Below are positions 45,046 to 56,156 of a stretch of 64,000 nt of DNA, piece after piece. The stretch is from assembly GCF_950295315.1 (NCBI RefSeq), contig NC_080175.1, positions 87,940,161 through 88,004,160 of the forward strand, written 5' to 3'. Below the pieces are notes generated by a model. It made no database searches and was not told where the DNA came from. It saw only the letters and a program-made list of their open reading frames with translations. The DNA is from Erinaceus europaeus (Eukaryota > Chordata > Mammalia > Eulipotyphla > Erinaceidae). Each line of letters starts with the position of its first letter. Positions within the stretch are counted from its first letter, which is position 1. The position numbers and the translations under genes are program-made.

Positions 45046-45238
45046 CATTGGAAGTGGCCTTAAAAAGATAGGCGAATGGCTGATATAATCAGATAAGGAA
45101 GTATGTGAGTTGTTCAAAGGCAGATGGCATTACTAACTGATACAATTACTGAAGGTTAAATAATAGAGATGACATCTAAAGTATTTATTGATGCCTCTCT
45201 TACCCATTCCAAAGATTAGATGATCTATGAATATATGT

Positions 45239-45240
<2 letters not shown>

Positions 45241-45288
<48 letters not shown>

Positions 45289-45312
45289 TATATATTTATT
45301 TATTTATTTATT
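45241..45312. repeat. (TA)n(CA)n(TTTA)n compound microsatellite
   Basis: A TA run to about 45278, a CA run to 45289, then TTTA units that lead into a SINE tail. Confidence 0.95.
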
Positions 45313-45402
45313 AACCAGTGGACTGCTTAGTTCTGGGTTGTGGTGGTACAGGGGATTGAACCTGGAACCTGAGAACCTCAGGCATGTGAGTTGAACTCAT
45401 AT
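45300..45402 (-). mobile_element. SINE type D fragment
   Basis: Left (TTTA)n tail, then 'taaccagtggactgcttag' and 'gggattgaacctggaacctg', matching the type D copy at 7.5 kb. The A-box end is missing. Confidence 0.7.
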
Positions 45403-46757
45403 CTTATAGTCATATTCTTTGAATGTTCGGCTTGAGGACATGTTTTCAATACAGAATCTTCTGTTATCTCTTTCTCACCATCTCCTGCAGGCTTCTATTC
45501 TCATTGCTCTTGGATGCTGTTACCAGGTATTCTGAGATATTCAGATTTTACCAAGATCTGTGAGTATGTGGTAATTTCTTCCTGGTTTTCTTCTATGCTT
45601 TCCAGAGATAGTAGACAAATCATCTTTTATATGTTCCACTTCTCTACTGACAGTTACAGAAAAACTGGCAGCATATAGCAAACTTTATCTAGGCATCTCA
45701 AATGACAGTAAATACTTTATAATTTCTGATGGCCAGGAATGAATAGCCTTAAGAATAAATGTCACCTAGTATTTGTCCTGTGCCCTTACAGATTGACGAG
45801 ATAGCTCATCAAAGGAGCTCCTATCTTCTGGTTTCTCACTTACAGAAATTGAGGCCTGAAGACATAATCAACACAATACAGGTACCACCTTGTCTTGAGT
45901 GGGTCATTTGCATTTCGAAGTATCTCTGGATTTTAGGTGATGACTTTTCCAAGAAGTTTAAACTTCTTCCTGAAAAGAACACTTTTGGAATTTGCTTCAC
46001 AGGGTGTTTCACAAGATTGCTTTTTATTACAATGAAGATGTGTCAAGTGATTGAGCCCAGCTGAGATTTCAGGAAATGCAAGGCCAACTACTTAGACAGC
46101 TCTGTGCCTGCCCTAGGGAGCCTCTCAGCACACAAGCTTAAAGCCCAAGGAAACAAATTAATTTAACCCTTCAAAAGAATAACAGTACAGTCCCAAAACT
46201 AAACCAACAGGACAGAATACTACCAGGAAAATGTGGTCTAATTTAATATAAAATGCCATCACTTTGGAAGAGTCTAATGAACCTTAGAGTATCACTAACC
46301 AAAAGTTTTTAACTAGAGAATTGTATACATCTACCAACTACTAGAGACAAAGAACTTAGTTCTCTTTCATAAAAACAAATGAATATTATTAAACTTATTT
46401 GCCTTTTCTCTTTACAGAAAGTATTATTAAATACATTCATTTTATCATTAGAAAATGAAATATACACAAACATTTCAATATAAATCAAGAGTTAAACTTT
46501 TAAATTGATATTTTACCTTCCCCCATGAGTATTTGTTGACTATATATCTTCTACAACTATGTACACGATTTGAGAGACTTAACATCTGAGTAGCTTAAAA
46601 CCAAGATGCTTATGAAATGTAAAATGCATGTAGGAAAAAAAAATGTGGATGGCAAAACAGCAAATGTTTTCAATTAAAGGATGCAGTTTTATATGGAAAA
46701 GAGTTTGAAGAGAATGTTTTGACAAAAGGGGCTGACATTTTAACTGATAAAAGTTGA
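45403..46757. other. Unique DNA
   Basis: The frame at 45759-46064 (101 codons) has no domain I recognise and AT-rich composition. I treat it as chance. Confidence 0.4.
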
Positions 46758-46769
46758 CAACATATTTTA

Positions 46770-47205
46770 TTTTTTTATTATTTATTATTTTTTTATTTAC
46801 AAAATTTACATGTCAACTGGGGTTTGAATCCACACCATCCCCACCACCAGAGTTCTGAAGCTTCAGTTTCCCCACTGCAATTCACCGCAGTTCCCCTAAG
46901 GTTGTAGACATGGGCCAACCATCATCTCTACAACTGTCTACGTTTACACATAATTGACCCCCTGTTTTTCCTGACCCAACCCTCTCTTCCCCTCCAAACC
47001 ACTCATGACAACATTACTACCTCCATATGTCCCTCTCCTTTTCCTCCTATCTCTCTGGGTGCTGACAGATCTGGAGTTTAGAGCTCCCTGATCTTATTCC
47101 TCCTATTACTTCTCCTCCACTGGGGGCATGGATCAAGATTTCTTGGGGGTCCAAGAGGTAGGAATTCTGGCTTCTGTAATTGCTTCTCTGTTGAACATGG
47201 GTGGG
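46770..47205 (-). mobile_element. L1 3' UTR with perfect 12-bp TSD, variant subfamily
   Basis: T-rich tail complement, then 'ccccaccaccagagttctg' and, at the right, 'ggcttctgtaattgcttctc'. The middle (46900-47110) is longer than in sister copies. The duplication caacatatttta is at 46758-46769 and 47206-47217. Confidence 0.9.
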
Positions 47206-47503
47206 CAACATATTTTAATATATGAGGTATTATATATACCATCAAAGTATATATTCCATCAAAGTTGGGATGGAATGGCATTTTCTGGAAACACTAGGGA
47301 ACTCATGAAGTTTCATCAGGGTAGAATCAATAGTGATTTCAGATAGAAGTGAAAATTCTCACAGAGTATAAAAAAATAACCATTCTTTTCACATGTAGGA
47401 GGCAAATACTTAGAGATAGAGATGTCACTTTGTCTAAAGTCTCCAGTTGTGTTCTATACCTGGCATATGACAAGGAAATGATTATCATTATTTGGTGGTG
47501 GAT

Positions 47504-47702
47504 GGGATGCGTTGGATTGACCTTCTCGTGGTGCATCCCGTGAGTACCCATTCATTGGGGAAACTGACGATCCTTCCTAGCTGACTGACTGAATCCACAT
47601 GGATCCCAGTCACTTTCAAAGCCAGCAACAAGCAGCTCCTGACAGCTTTCAACCTGACGCTGTTGACTGGCTACGGAAGAAGGGCAAACGCTAGAAGAAG
47701 AA
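47504..47702 (+). mobile_element. Internally deleted Vingi derivative with 10-bp TSD
   Basis: This 199-bp element joins a 5'-like segment ('gggatgcgttggattgacc' onward) to the last about 75 bp of Vingi (the complement of 27392-27450, ending in the same stop codon and GAA tail). The duplication ggtggtggat is at 47494-47503 and 47703-47712. It encodes nothing and would need Vingi proteins supplied by another copy. Confidence 0.87.
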
Positions 47703-47712
47703 GGTGGTGGAT

Positions 47713-48030
47713 ATTAATATATACAGAGAGAAGAAACAGTTATTTCAATGGCTTACCTCTAAGATACTTTACTTACAAATTACCTAGTTACAGAAAAAAA
47801 AAAGGACTTGATAAAAGCACTCATTCCAATTAAAACTTGTAAGCTTTTTTTAGTGAAAACAAACATTGTTAGAGACAGTGTTTGTCATTTTTAATCAAAT
47901 GCAACGTCATGTTACAATCTGAAAGATGTAGTTCAGCTATAAGCATTGGAAGAAAGGAGAAAGGAAAAGAAGGAAGGGAAGAGAAGGAAGCATAAGTCTT
48001 AGGATATTCCTGTTTGTTTGTTTGTTTTTT
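47713..48030. other. Unique DNA
   Basis: Nothing recognised except a purine-rich stretch at 47950-47990 and GTTT repeats near 48010. Confidence 0.4.
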
Positions 48031-48440
48031 CTTTCAAATGTGGGGAATGAAGACCAGGACAACTAAATCACCTGCTCAAAGTCAGCAAGCATACCCACCC
48101 CACTAGGAAAAGACAGAAACAGACTAGGGGTACGGAGCAGACTTCCAATGTCTATATTTAGTGGAGAAAAATTACAGAAGCCAGAACCAACCTTCTGGAC
48201 CCCAAAAGGAGCTTTGGTCCATACTCCCAGAGTGGTAAGCAACAGGGGAAGTAAACCAGAGGGCTATGCATTCCCACCCCTATTCCACCAAGACCTGAAG
48301 CATTTGTCACCAGGAATCTCGTTTTTATACTATCAATGAAAAGAAAGCAGATCTGGAGAACATCACAGAAAGTCAGGCACTGTTTCTCTTACCTGAAAGA
48401 GAAGATGCAAAAGGGAAAAACGCCAGGAAGTAGTAACAGA
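48031..48440 (+). mobile_element. L1 3' UTR fragment, diverged
   Basis: Contains the family text 'ccccactaggaaaagacag', 'acagaagccagaacc' and 'catactcccagag', followed by material shared with 39.5 kb. Confidence 0.7.
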
Positions 48441-48468
48441 TGTAGGGGTGACTTAGAAAGAAAATGAA

Positions 48469-48748
48469 GGGGAGTGGGGTTGTAGCGCAGCGGGTTAAGC
48501 ACAGGTGGCGCTAAGCTCAAGGACCGGTGTCAGGATCCCGGTTCAAGCCCCCCGCTCCCCACCTGCAGGCAGGTCCCTTCACAGGCGGTGAAGCAGGTCT
48601 GCAGGTGTCTGTCTTTTTCTCCCCATCTGTCTTCCCCTCCTCTCTCCATTTCTCTCTGTCCTATCCAACAACAACGACATCAATAATAACTACAACAATA
48701 AAACAACAAGGGCAACAAAAGGGAATAAATAAATAAAATTAAAAAAAA
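48469..48748 (+). mobile_element. SINE type A
   Basis: Full length, with B box 'ggttcaagccc' near 48540 and AAAT tail. An imperfect duplication agaaagaaaatgaa / agaaaggaagtgaa flanks it (two mismatches). Confidence 0.9.
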
Positions 48749-48788
48749 AGAAAGGAAGTGAAGGCAGAGCCATTGAAAAAAATGGGAA

Positions 48789-48790
<2 letters not shown>

Positions 48791-48836
<46 letters not shown>
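48791..48836. repeat. (GT)n microsatellite, about 23 units
   Basis: A perfect GT run. Confidence 0.97.
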
Positions 48837-48838
<2 letters not shown>

Positions 48839-49193
48839 GGAACAGAACTCTGGTAGTGGGAACCCTATGGAAATATACTTCTGTTATCTTACAACTTTGT
48901 AAGTCAATATTAAATCGCTAATGATAAAAAAAAAACACTATCAGCAAGCAGATAAGTGAGAAAAGTGATGATTTTGAGTTTAGTCCCATGTTATGGGACA
49001 GTTCAGATCCATTCTCCCTCTTAGGAAGGAGGAATAACAGATTGGGTTGAAAGGCAGAGAACTGCAAATAATATGCTCATTTCTATATTCCCAGCTCATA
49101 TTGCTTTTAAAATAACAGCGATGCATTCAAAATATTAATGAACTTTCTACTCTTAATGCCCTGACATCATTCAGACCGTAGAACAGTACTAGT

Positions 49194-49469
49194 AACCCCA
49201 CCCCACTAGGGAAAGAGAGAGGCAGGCGGGGAGTATGGATCGACCTGTCAACGCCCATGTTCAGTGGGGAAGCAATTACAGAAGCCAGACCTTCCACCTT
49301 GTGCATCCCACAATGATTTGGGTCCATACTCCCAGAGGGTTAAAGAATAGGAAAGCTATCAGGGGAGGGGATGGGCTATGGTGGTGAAAATTATGTGGAG
49401 TTGTACCCCTCTTATCCTGTGGTTTTGTCAGTGTTTCCTTTTAATAAATAAAACAAATAAATAAATAAT
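49194..49469 (+). mobile_element. L1 3' UTR, truncated, with 9-bp TSD
   Basis: It begins at 'aaccccaccccactaggg' and ends in an AAAT tail. The duplication agtactagt is at 49185-49193 and 49470-49478. Confidence 0.87.
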
Positions 49470-49511
49470 AGTACTAGTGAACGAACACTGATAATTCTAA
49501 TGAGCAATTCT

Positions 49512-49842
49512 TTTTTTTTTTTTTTTAATTTTTTATTTAAGAAAGGATTAGTGAACAAAAGCATAAGGTAGGAGGGGTACAACTCCACACAATTCCCACC
49601 ACCCAATCCCCATAACCCACCCCCTCCCATGATAGCCTTCCCATTCTCTAGCCCTCTGGGAGCATGGACCCAGGGTCGTTGAGGGTTGCAGAAGGTAGAG
49701 GGTCTGGCTTCTGTAATTGCTTCCCCGCTGAACATGGACGTTGACTGGTCGGTCCATACTCCCAGTCTGCCTCTCTCTTTCCCTAGTAAGGTGTGTCTCT
49801 GGGGAAGCTGAGCTCCCGGACACATTGGTGGGGTCTTCTTTT
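49512..49842 (-). mobile_element. L1 3' UTR, antisense
   Basis: T-rich tail complement then about 300 bp nearly identical to 12.66-12.98 kb in reverse. Together with 49194-49469 it forms an inverted pair with about 40 bp between. No clear TSD. Confidence 0.88.
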
Positions 49843-50148
49843 GCTACTCATCAGGATGGTTTTTTAATTCTGCTAATTAACTTATAGCATTTTCTGTCTC
49901 AGATTAACGGGCATTTCCAGGAATAAGTTAAGGTACATCACATCTTGGAAATAAGCAAGAAGTAGTGTGTTGCTTAAAAAAAAATAACCAAGTAGATAAA
50001 GATGGGGAGGAATTTTATCAGAAGAAACTTGGGAATTAGATCATAATTGGCTATTCTTTCATTTACATTTTAATGGCGTGTATAAATGAAATAGCATTTA
50101 AGCTTTCATTATAGATTGAGAGAGTGCTTAAGGACTAAGGAGGCTTGT
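49843..50148. other. Unique DNA
   Basis: No feature recognised. Confidence 0.4.
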
Positions 50149-50162
50149 AAAAAATTCACTGT

Positions 50163-50449
50163 AGGGAGTCAAGCGGTAGAGCAGTGGGTTAAGCGGGTTA
50201 AGCACAGGTGGCGCAAAGTGCAAGGGCTGGCTTAAGGATCCAGGTTTGAGCCCCTGGCTCCCACCTGCAAGGGAGTGCCTTCACAAGCGGTGAAGCAGGT
50301 CTGCAGGTGTCTATCTTTCTCTCGCCCTCTGTCTTCCTCTCCTCTCTCCATTTCTCTCTGTCCTATCCAACAATGATGACATCAATAACAACAATAATAA
50401 CTACAACAATAAAACAAAGGCAACAAAAGGGAATAATAAATAAATACTA
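50163..50449 (+). mobile_element. SINE type A with 14-bp TSD and A-box-side duplication
   Basis: The duplication aaaaaattcactgt is at 50149-50162 and 50450-50463. The head reads 'gtgggttaagcgggttaagc', a repeat of 'gggttaagc' that pushes the B box 9 bp further from the A box. Confidence 0.93.
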
Positions 50450-50524
50450 AAAAAATTCACTGTGACTGCAGTAAATCCTGTTATATGAGTAACATACACA
50501 TGCGTATGTAAGAACTTAAGATCC

Positions 50525-50725
50525 AGATTTCCCTAATATCTTTAAATCTATTTTTATCTGATTGTTGTTAGCTAGAGACAGCGAGGCAGAGAAAGACTGA
50601 AAGAGACCATAGAGCTTAAACTTCCTTCAGTGTGGTGATCAGGCTAGAACCTGGGGGGCACACATGACAAAGAGGCACACCATTCAAGTGAGCTCTATCA
50701 AGATTTCACCAGCCCCAGGCCTCCT
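50525..50725 (-). mobile_element. SINE type E, diverged
   Basis: Minus strand: 'agctcacttgaatggtgtgcc', B-box-like 'ggttctagcctgatc', then a CT-rich end. Confidence 0.65.
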
Positions 50726-50825
50726 TAGGTTTTTCTTTTAACAAGAGGAATGGACAAAGAAATCTAAAATCACTGAGTCATTTTAGATTTCAGACACTAT
50801 ATTAACTGGCATATAACATATCTAT

Positions 50826-51042
50826 TTTATATTTTTAATCTTTTTACTTTTTTATTGGATAGAGACAGAGAGAAATTGAGGAGAGAGTGGATGACAGTCA
50901 GGGAAAGAGACAGAGAGATACCTGCAGCACTGCTTCAACATTCGTGAAGCTTTCTCTCTGCAGGTGGGGACCAGGGACTTGAACCTGGGTCCTGGCTTAC
51001 TCTAATGTGTGCGTTTAACCAGGTGCACTATCACCCAGCCCT
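50826..51042 (-). mobile_element. SINE type B
   Basis: Full-length minus-strand copy. Head complement 'aaccaggtgcactatcaccc'. Confidence 0.88.
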
Positions 51043-51477
51043 TAAGTTATGTTTAGATTTCACTTATCAGGGCCTGTGTCTTAGAGAAGTTAAGGAACTT
51101 GCCCAAGGTCACATAGTTAGTGAGGAAGCAAGTAGTTAAGAACAAACCTATCTCACATCAGATCTAACTGAACTCATTGAACTATGTAAGTCATATAATA
51201 GTAACAATAAGAAGAAGAAGAATGACTGAGTTATATTTGAATTCAACAATGAAAGAACCATCCATCATACCTGTAGTTACGTTAGTTCTAGAAATTCAGA
51301 ACTTCTTGAACCAGGGTTAATTATAGTTCCAAAGACTTCCAGGTCCAGAATTTATCTTTGATGGCAGTATGTGACTTAGATCTTGTGTCAAGCGTAGGGC
51401 AAGGTGACTAGAGTCACATGACTTGGTTAGCTAAACATATAAACTATGTTCATATTTTATATATTTATATTTATATA
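51043..51477. other. Unique DNA
   Basis: No feature recognised; 'gaactcattgaactatg' region may be an old repeat that I cannot place. Confidence 0.35.
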
Positions 51478-51640
51478 TATTTTTAATTTTTAGTTATAAA
51501 AAGGAAACACTGACAAAAAAACATAGGATAAGAGGGGTACAACTCCACACAGTTCCCACCACCAGAACTCTGTATCCCATCCCCTCCCCTGATAGATTTC
51601 CTATTTTTTATCCCTCTGGGAGTATGGACCCAGGGTCATA
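51478..51640 (-). mobile_element. L1 3' UTR, short antisense copy
   Basis: 'ggataagaggggtacaactcc' and 'ccctctgggagtatggaccc' in the usual order, with a T/A-rich tail on the left. Confidence 0.85.
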
Positions 51641-51814
51641 TGAACATTTACCTATACTTATACTGAGGATTCCTATATCTCTCCCATCTTCAGAAAATCT
51701 TAATCTTTTCACCACAACACATAGTAACAACATCATCCCTATCCCACCCTAATTAGTGTAGGTTATATGGGTTTCCATACGCTGGTCTATTATTCATTCC
51801 CTATGCATATCTCT

Positions 51815-51816
51815 CC

Positions 51817-51860
<44 letters not shown>

Positions 51861-51862
51861 CC
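51815..51862. repeat. (CT)n(CA)n microsatellite
   Basis: CT units followed by an ACAC run. Confidence 0.95.
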
Positions 51863-51958
51863 CACACCCCACAGTTAACTAAGCTTACAACCATAACTGG
51901 AGAGGAATAGTAGGAAAATAAAGTTTCTTTTTTCAGAGATCAGTTCCCAAGTCTTTTT

Positions 51959-52243
51959 AAAAAATATTTATTTATTTATTTATTCCCTTTTGTTGCCCTT
52001 GTTGTTTTATTGTTGTTGTATTGATGTTGTCATTGTTGGATAGGACAGAAAGAAATGGAGAGAGGAGGGGAAGACAGAGAGAGGGAGAGAAAGACAGACA
52101 ACTGCAGACCTGCTTCAATGCCTGTGAAGCGACTCCCCTGCAAGTGGGGAACCCGGGGCTTGAACTGGGATTCTTATGCAGGTCCTTGCACTTTGCTTTG
52201 TGCTACCTGTGCTTAACCTGCTGCGCTACCGCCTGACTCCCCT
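51959..52243 (-). mobile_element. SINE type A with 11-bp TSD
   Basis: The duplication caagtcttttt is at 51948-51958 and 52244-52254. Full length. Confidence 0.9.
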
Positions 52244-52254
52244 CAAGTCTTTTT

Positions 52255-52455
52255 ATTTTTATTTTTATTTTTATTTATTTATTGGGTAGAGCCAGCCAGA
52301 ATTTGAGAGAGATGGGGATGGTAGACAGGAAGAGAGACAGAGAGACACCCGCAGCACTGCTTCACCACTAGCAAAGCTCTTCTCTGTAGGTGGAGATGGG
52401 GACTGAACCCGGATCCTTGGGTACTGTAACATGTGCGCTCAACCAGAACTCTTTT
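52255..52455 (-). mobile_element. SINE type B, adjacent
   Basis: It starts with its ATTTTT tail complement exactly where the preceding SINE's right duplication ends. Its body and head complement follow ('aacatgtgcgctcaaccag'). Confidence 0.82.
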
Positions 52456-53080
52456 GCCATCTATTTATAACTTTGAAATAGAAACCTGGTGTGTGAGTGG
52501 TAAAGGGATGCTTTTCATCAGTAAACATTAAGAATTTAGAATTTAAAAAGGACACCTTGTACTTAGAGACCTAAGCCTGGCCATTATTTTTGAGACAGCT
52601 ACTCTAATGACATTTCTTCACTTTTCTTTGCCAATTCAATTGATTTTAGCCTTCAAGGAAACACAGAATCCCAAATGGGAATGGAAACCACAATCTCACT
52701 GTTTTGGTGAGGATAAATCAAAACTTGGATATATGATTTAGGAACTCCACATAAATCCCACTCGGTTAATTCAGAATAGGGGTATAGGCATAGGCAACAG
52801 ATGAGTCTGATATGAACGTCTATGTGGCGGGGGGCGGGGGGGTTGGGACAGATAAAATATTGTGATGTCTCTCCGAAGAAAAGAGTGACTCAGTGCAGTG
52901 AAAAGGTGCATGTATGAGGCCCCCAACTCCCTTCATCACCAAATAATGTTCTCCACATTTCTCCAGATATCAGAAACTTGGCCCCTAATGTCACCTTGCA
53001 ACTATTCACTTTTCTCTACTTTCTGTTTGGTTTTTGTTTGTTTTTACTTGAGAAAATGCTTTATGAAACTCTTGTCACAG
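52456..53080. other. Unique DNA
   Basis: No gene recognised. A G-rich run is at 52828-52844. Confidence 0.4.
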
Positions 53081-53084
53081 GGGT

Positions 53085-53250
53085 ATAGTCTCATCTCTCC
53101 CTAAAACATACGCATGCATACTTCACCCACCACCAAACTGCCATCTGTCTCCACTGTAGGGCTCAAACCACTCGATCCCTTATTACCTTCCTCAAACCTA
53201 ACCCAGTGTAACATGTGCATTCAACTAGGTATGCCACTATCTGGCCCCTA
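53085..53250 (-). mobile_element. Degenerate SINE type B
   Basis: Minus-strand head complement 'caactaggtatgccactatc' and weak body text. Confidence 0.55.
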
Positions 53251-53704
53251 TCAGCCATTTTTTTTAATTTTCTTTTTTTTTTTTTGGCATTGAAAATACA
53301 ACATGCCTTTTCTGAAAACCCAATAATATACATGCTACTCCCATCTCTTTATTGAGCCATTGCCTCAGTGCCAGCATGGAGCTGAGCTAAACAGAAAAAG
53401 CTGACAAGTAATAAACAAACATGTTAAATGAAAAGCTTGCAAAATAGAAACTTACCATATTAGCATATGCTGCAGGTTGTGTAATGAACTAGATAGTCCC
53501 ATACTTATTATGGGTCTTAATTAACTGTCTAGTTAGGTCCTAATTAGTCTAATAAAGAAGAAGTTTAAAGAACTGTCACTATGTTCTTATTTCAACTTGA
53601 TTTCTTCTAAGGTAATATCCCCCTTAACGGTTTTCTTGTTTAAAAAATATTACTTCTCAGTTTAGTTATGGTTAGGTTATTCTTTTAAAATAATAACAAT
53701 AAGA
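53251..53704. other. Unique AT-rich DNA
   Basis: No feature recognised. Confidence 0.4.
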
Positions 53705-53778
53705 ATGGTTATTGTTTAAATAGTTATCCAAACAAACATAGATCATAAATGTCACTGTTTTATATCTATAAGAAAGTA
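53705..53778. repeat. Local duplication, copy 1
   Basis: Matches 55732-55806 with one substitution and one 1-base indel over about 75 bp. It is not part of any repeat family I recognise elsewhere in the window. Confidence 0.9.
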
Positions 53779-53785
53779 AGGATAG

Positions 53786-54225
53786 AGCTGGGGAGGTAGC
53801 ATAATAGTTATGCAAAAGTGCTTATTCCTGAGACTTTGATGTTCCCAGTCCAATCCCCCACACCATCATAAACCAGAGATAAGCAGTGTGCTGGTGCTCT
53901 GTCTCTCTCCCTCTCCCTCTCTTCCTCTCCCCCACCATCTGTCTCCCTCTCTGTATCCCTCTTTCTTTTCTTTTTTTTAAATTTTTTTTCATTATATTTA
54001 TTTATTAATTGGATAAAGACTGTCAGAAATCGAGATGGGAGGGAGGGATACAGAGGGTGAGAGACAGAGACACACCTGCAGCACTGCTTCACCACTTGTG
54101 AAGCTTTCCCCCTGCAGGTGGGGACTGGGGGCTTGAACCTGGGTCCTTGCGCGTTGCAACATGTGCGCTCAACCAGGTGCACTACCACCTGGTCCCTGTA
54201 TCCCTCTTTCATTAAAATAAATTTA
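53786..54225 (+). mobile_element. SINE type D, split by a type B
   Basis: Head 'gctggggaggtagcataatag', B-box-like 'agtccaatccccc', then a CCCTCT-rich block; it resumes after 54195 with 'attaaaataaattt'. The inserted type B lies at 53966-54195. Confidence 0.85.
53966..54195 (-). mobile_element. SINE type B with perfect 15-bp TSD, inside type D
   Basis: The duplication ctgtatccctctttc is at 53951-53965 and 54196-54210. Full length, with intact B-box complement 'gcttgaacctgggtcc'. Confidence 0.94.
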
Positions 54226-54955
54226 AAAAACATACAAATCCAATAGTGTATACTATATATTGTAGCAATTCGTTCTGGATACACTTGAATTTTTTTTTGT
54301 TTCACAAAGACTTCCAGGAAATCTGAGTTCTGACTCACTACAATATCTTCTAAGGTACTAGTTCTTACTCCTTCATTCATTGCAACACAGATATTCTAGC
54401 CAGCAGATAATTAAGAGTCATTCGTTAAGAAAATATACTTCCATGAACTCAGACACGTTCATTCACTGTAAGTGACTGTTATTTCCTCTGAACATGTCCA
54501 AGGTAGGCTTTCATTTTATAGAACTCTGTCTCCTAGGAAATGTATGACTGTCCACCATTGTCTAGCAATAGCATTGATATCACCTATATTCTACATTTGA
54601 ATTGTTATTTAGCAATGAGCTCTGGTTTACCTGATCACCGACTCACAATTCCCATGAACAAAGTCTTGATTATTTTGTGGAAATCTTTACATGTGCTTTT
54701 GAGAGTGAAATCCATGGGAGTAGGAGGAAGGTACAAGGAAAAATTGTACATGGTACAAGGAAAAATTGTCAAAATTGTGCAGTGACACAGAATCCTAGAC
54801 AGTTTATCTAGAATACAGAGATTAATTTCCCCAAATTAAAAAATTCATTTCATAGCAGCCCAAATGCCAGCTTAAGAATTTCCATGGCATTAATTACAAA
54901 GACGATCTTAGTTTTTGAAGCTAGGTTCTTTACTACCTAAATGAGGTAAGAAAGG
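54226..54955. other. Unique DNA with one short tandem duplication
   Basis: 'ggtacaaggaaaaattgt' occurs at about 54731-54748 and 54753-54770. No gene recognised. Confidence 0.5.
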
Positions 54956-54959
54956 CAGA

Positions 54960-55135
54960 TAGCGCTCTTGGGTAGTGTGCTGCTAATTATATGAGTTACC
55001 CAGGTCCCACCATAGCCCCCTCTCGTTGAAGGAAGCTGTGGTGCTGTGGTCTTTTTCATTCTCTCTCTGCCTTCTCTGTCTCTATCTTAATTATAATAAT
55101 AATAATAATAGTGATGATAATAATAATAAATCAGC
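54960..55135 (+). mobile_element. Degenerate SINE type E with (AAT)n
   Basis: Head-like text, 'gaaggaagctgtggtgctgtgg' and a CT-rich part, then (AAT)n at 55094-55130. Confidence 0.6.
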
Positions 55136-55419
55136 ATATTCTGTCACTGCTAAAATTTTCCATTTTCAAAGCTCTTGCTTGTCCCTTTACAGAGAGCACT
55201 ATGCTGAGAAGGGAAAGAGACATTCTATCCCATTGTTTCCCTGTTAAATATTACAAACTAGATACACAGATCAAAAGAGTGTCAAAGGGAAAAGCTCTTT
55301 TTGGTGATGATAATACATGCAGAATATAAGGATTCTTTTCTGTGTTCTCTGTGCTTATAAATCGTAAGCCACCTGTCTTGAAAATCTGAATATTTCATTA
55401 TTTTTCACCATAGCAATAT

Positions 55420-55679
55420 ATATATATTTTTAAATACTGTTTGGTATTTCAGCAACCATCACTTTTTTTTTTAAGGACAGAGAGAAATGGAGAGAGGAGG
55501 GGAAGACAGAGAGGGGAGAGAAAGATATGCACCTGCAGACCTGCTTCACAGCCTGTGAAGCGACTGCCCTGCAGATGGGGAGCCAAGGGCTCGAACCGGG
55601 CTCCTCACGCAGATCCTTGCACCAGTCCTTGCTGCTTCGTGCCACATGCACTGAACCCACTGTGCTACCGCCCGACTCC
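55420..55679 (-). mobile_element. SINE type A with 14-bp TSD and extra 3' sequence
   Basis: The perfect duplication caccatagcaatat is at 55406-55419 and 55680-55693. On the minus strand the SINE ends early ('ctctctgtcctt'), has a run of about 10 A, then about 40 nt of unrelated sequence (55422-55462) ending in a second A/T-rich tail. Confidence 0.85.
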
Positions 55680-55731
55680 CACCATAGCAATATTTATACA
55701 TAATTTTAATGAAAATTTATCTTTAACCCAC

Positions 55732-55806
55732 ATGGTTATTGTTTAAATAGTTAATCCAAACAAACATAGATCATCAATGTCACTGTTTTATATCTATAAG
55801 AAAGTA
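55732..55806. repeat. Local duplication, copy 2
   Basis: Matches 53705-53778. The copies are 2,027 bp apart in the same orientation. It lies 39 bp beyond the SINE's right duplication. Confidence 0.9.
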
Positions 55807-56155
55807 CTTAATAATTATGATGGTATTATTCATAATAGTCAAGCTATGGAAACAGCCTGAATGTTAGTCAATGTTCTAGTGAACAAAGTCATTTTGTATG
55901 TAAATATAATGAGCAATTCTTCAGTCATGACAAAAAAAGAGAACTGTACCATTTTTGACAACATGGATGGACTCTGAGCCAACTATGTGAACTTATGAAA
56001 TACAGACAAAAATAAATATTATTTGATATCACTTTAAAAAATGAAAAATGCCTAATTCATAGAAGCAGTAGGATAATAGTTATTGTGGATTGGGATGGGA
56101 GAATGAAGGAGATGTTGATCAAGTTTATAAAGTTGTTAGAATGTGAATGCATTCT
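55807..56155 (+). mobile_element. Old L1 ORF2 end and 3' UTR
   Basis: 'attcataatagtcaagctatgg', 'gtaccatttttgacaacatgg' and 'gaacttatgaaatacagac' are L1 ORF2 end text, strongly diverged. Confidence 0.65.
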
Positions 56156-56156
56156 G

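Noticed and set aside
45759..46064. Possible exon of 101 codons
   Set aside because: No domain, no conserved motif and no consistent splice sites; chance frame in non-repeat DNA is sufficient.
53808..54380. 190-codon minus-strand frame
   Set aside because: Most of it runs through a type B SINE and a CT-rich SINE block; the ends are unrelated AT-rich DNA.
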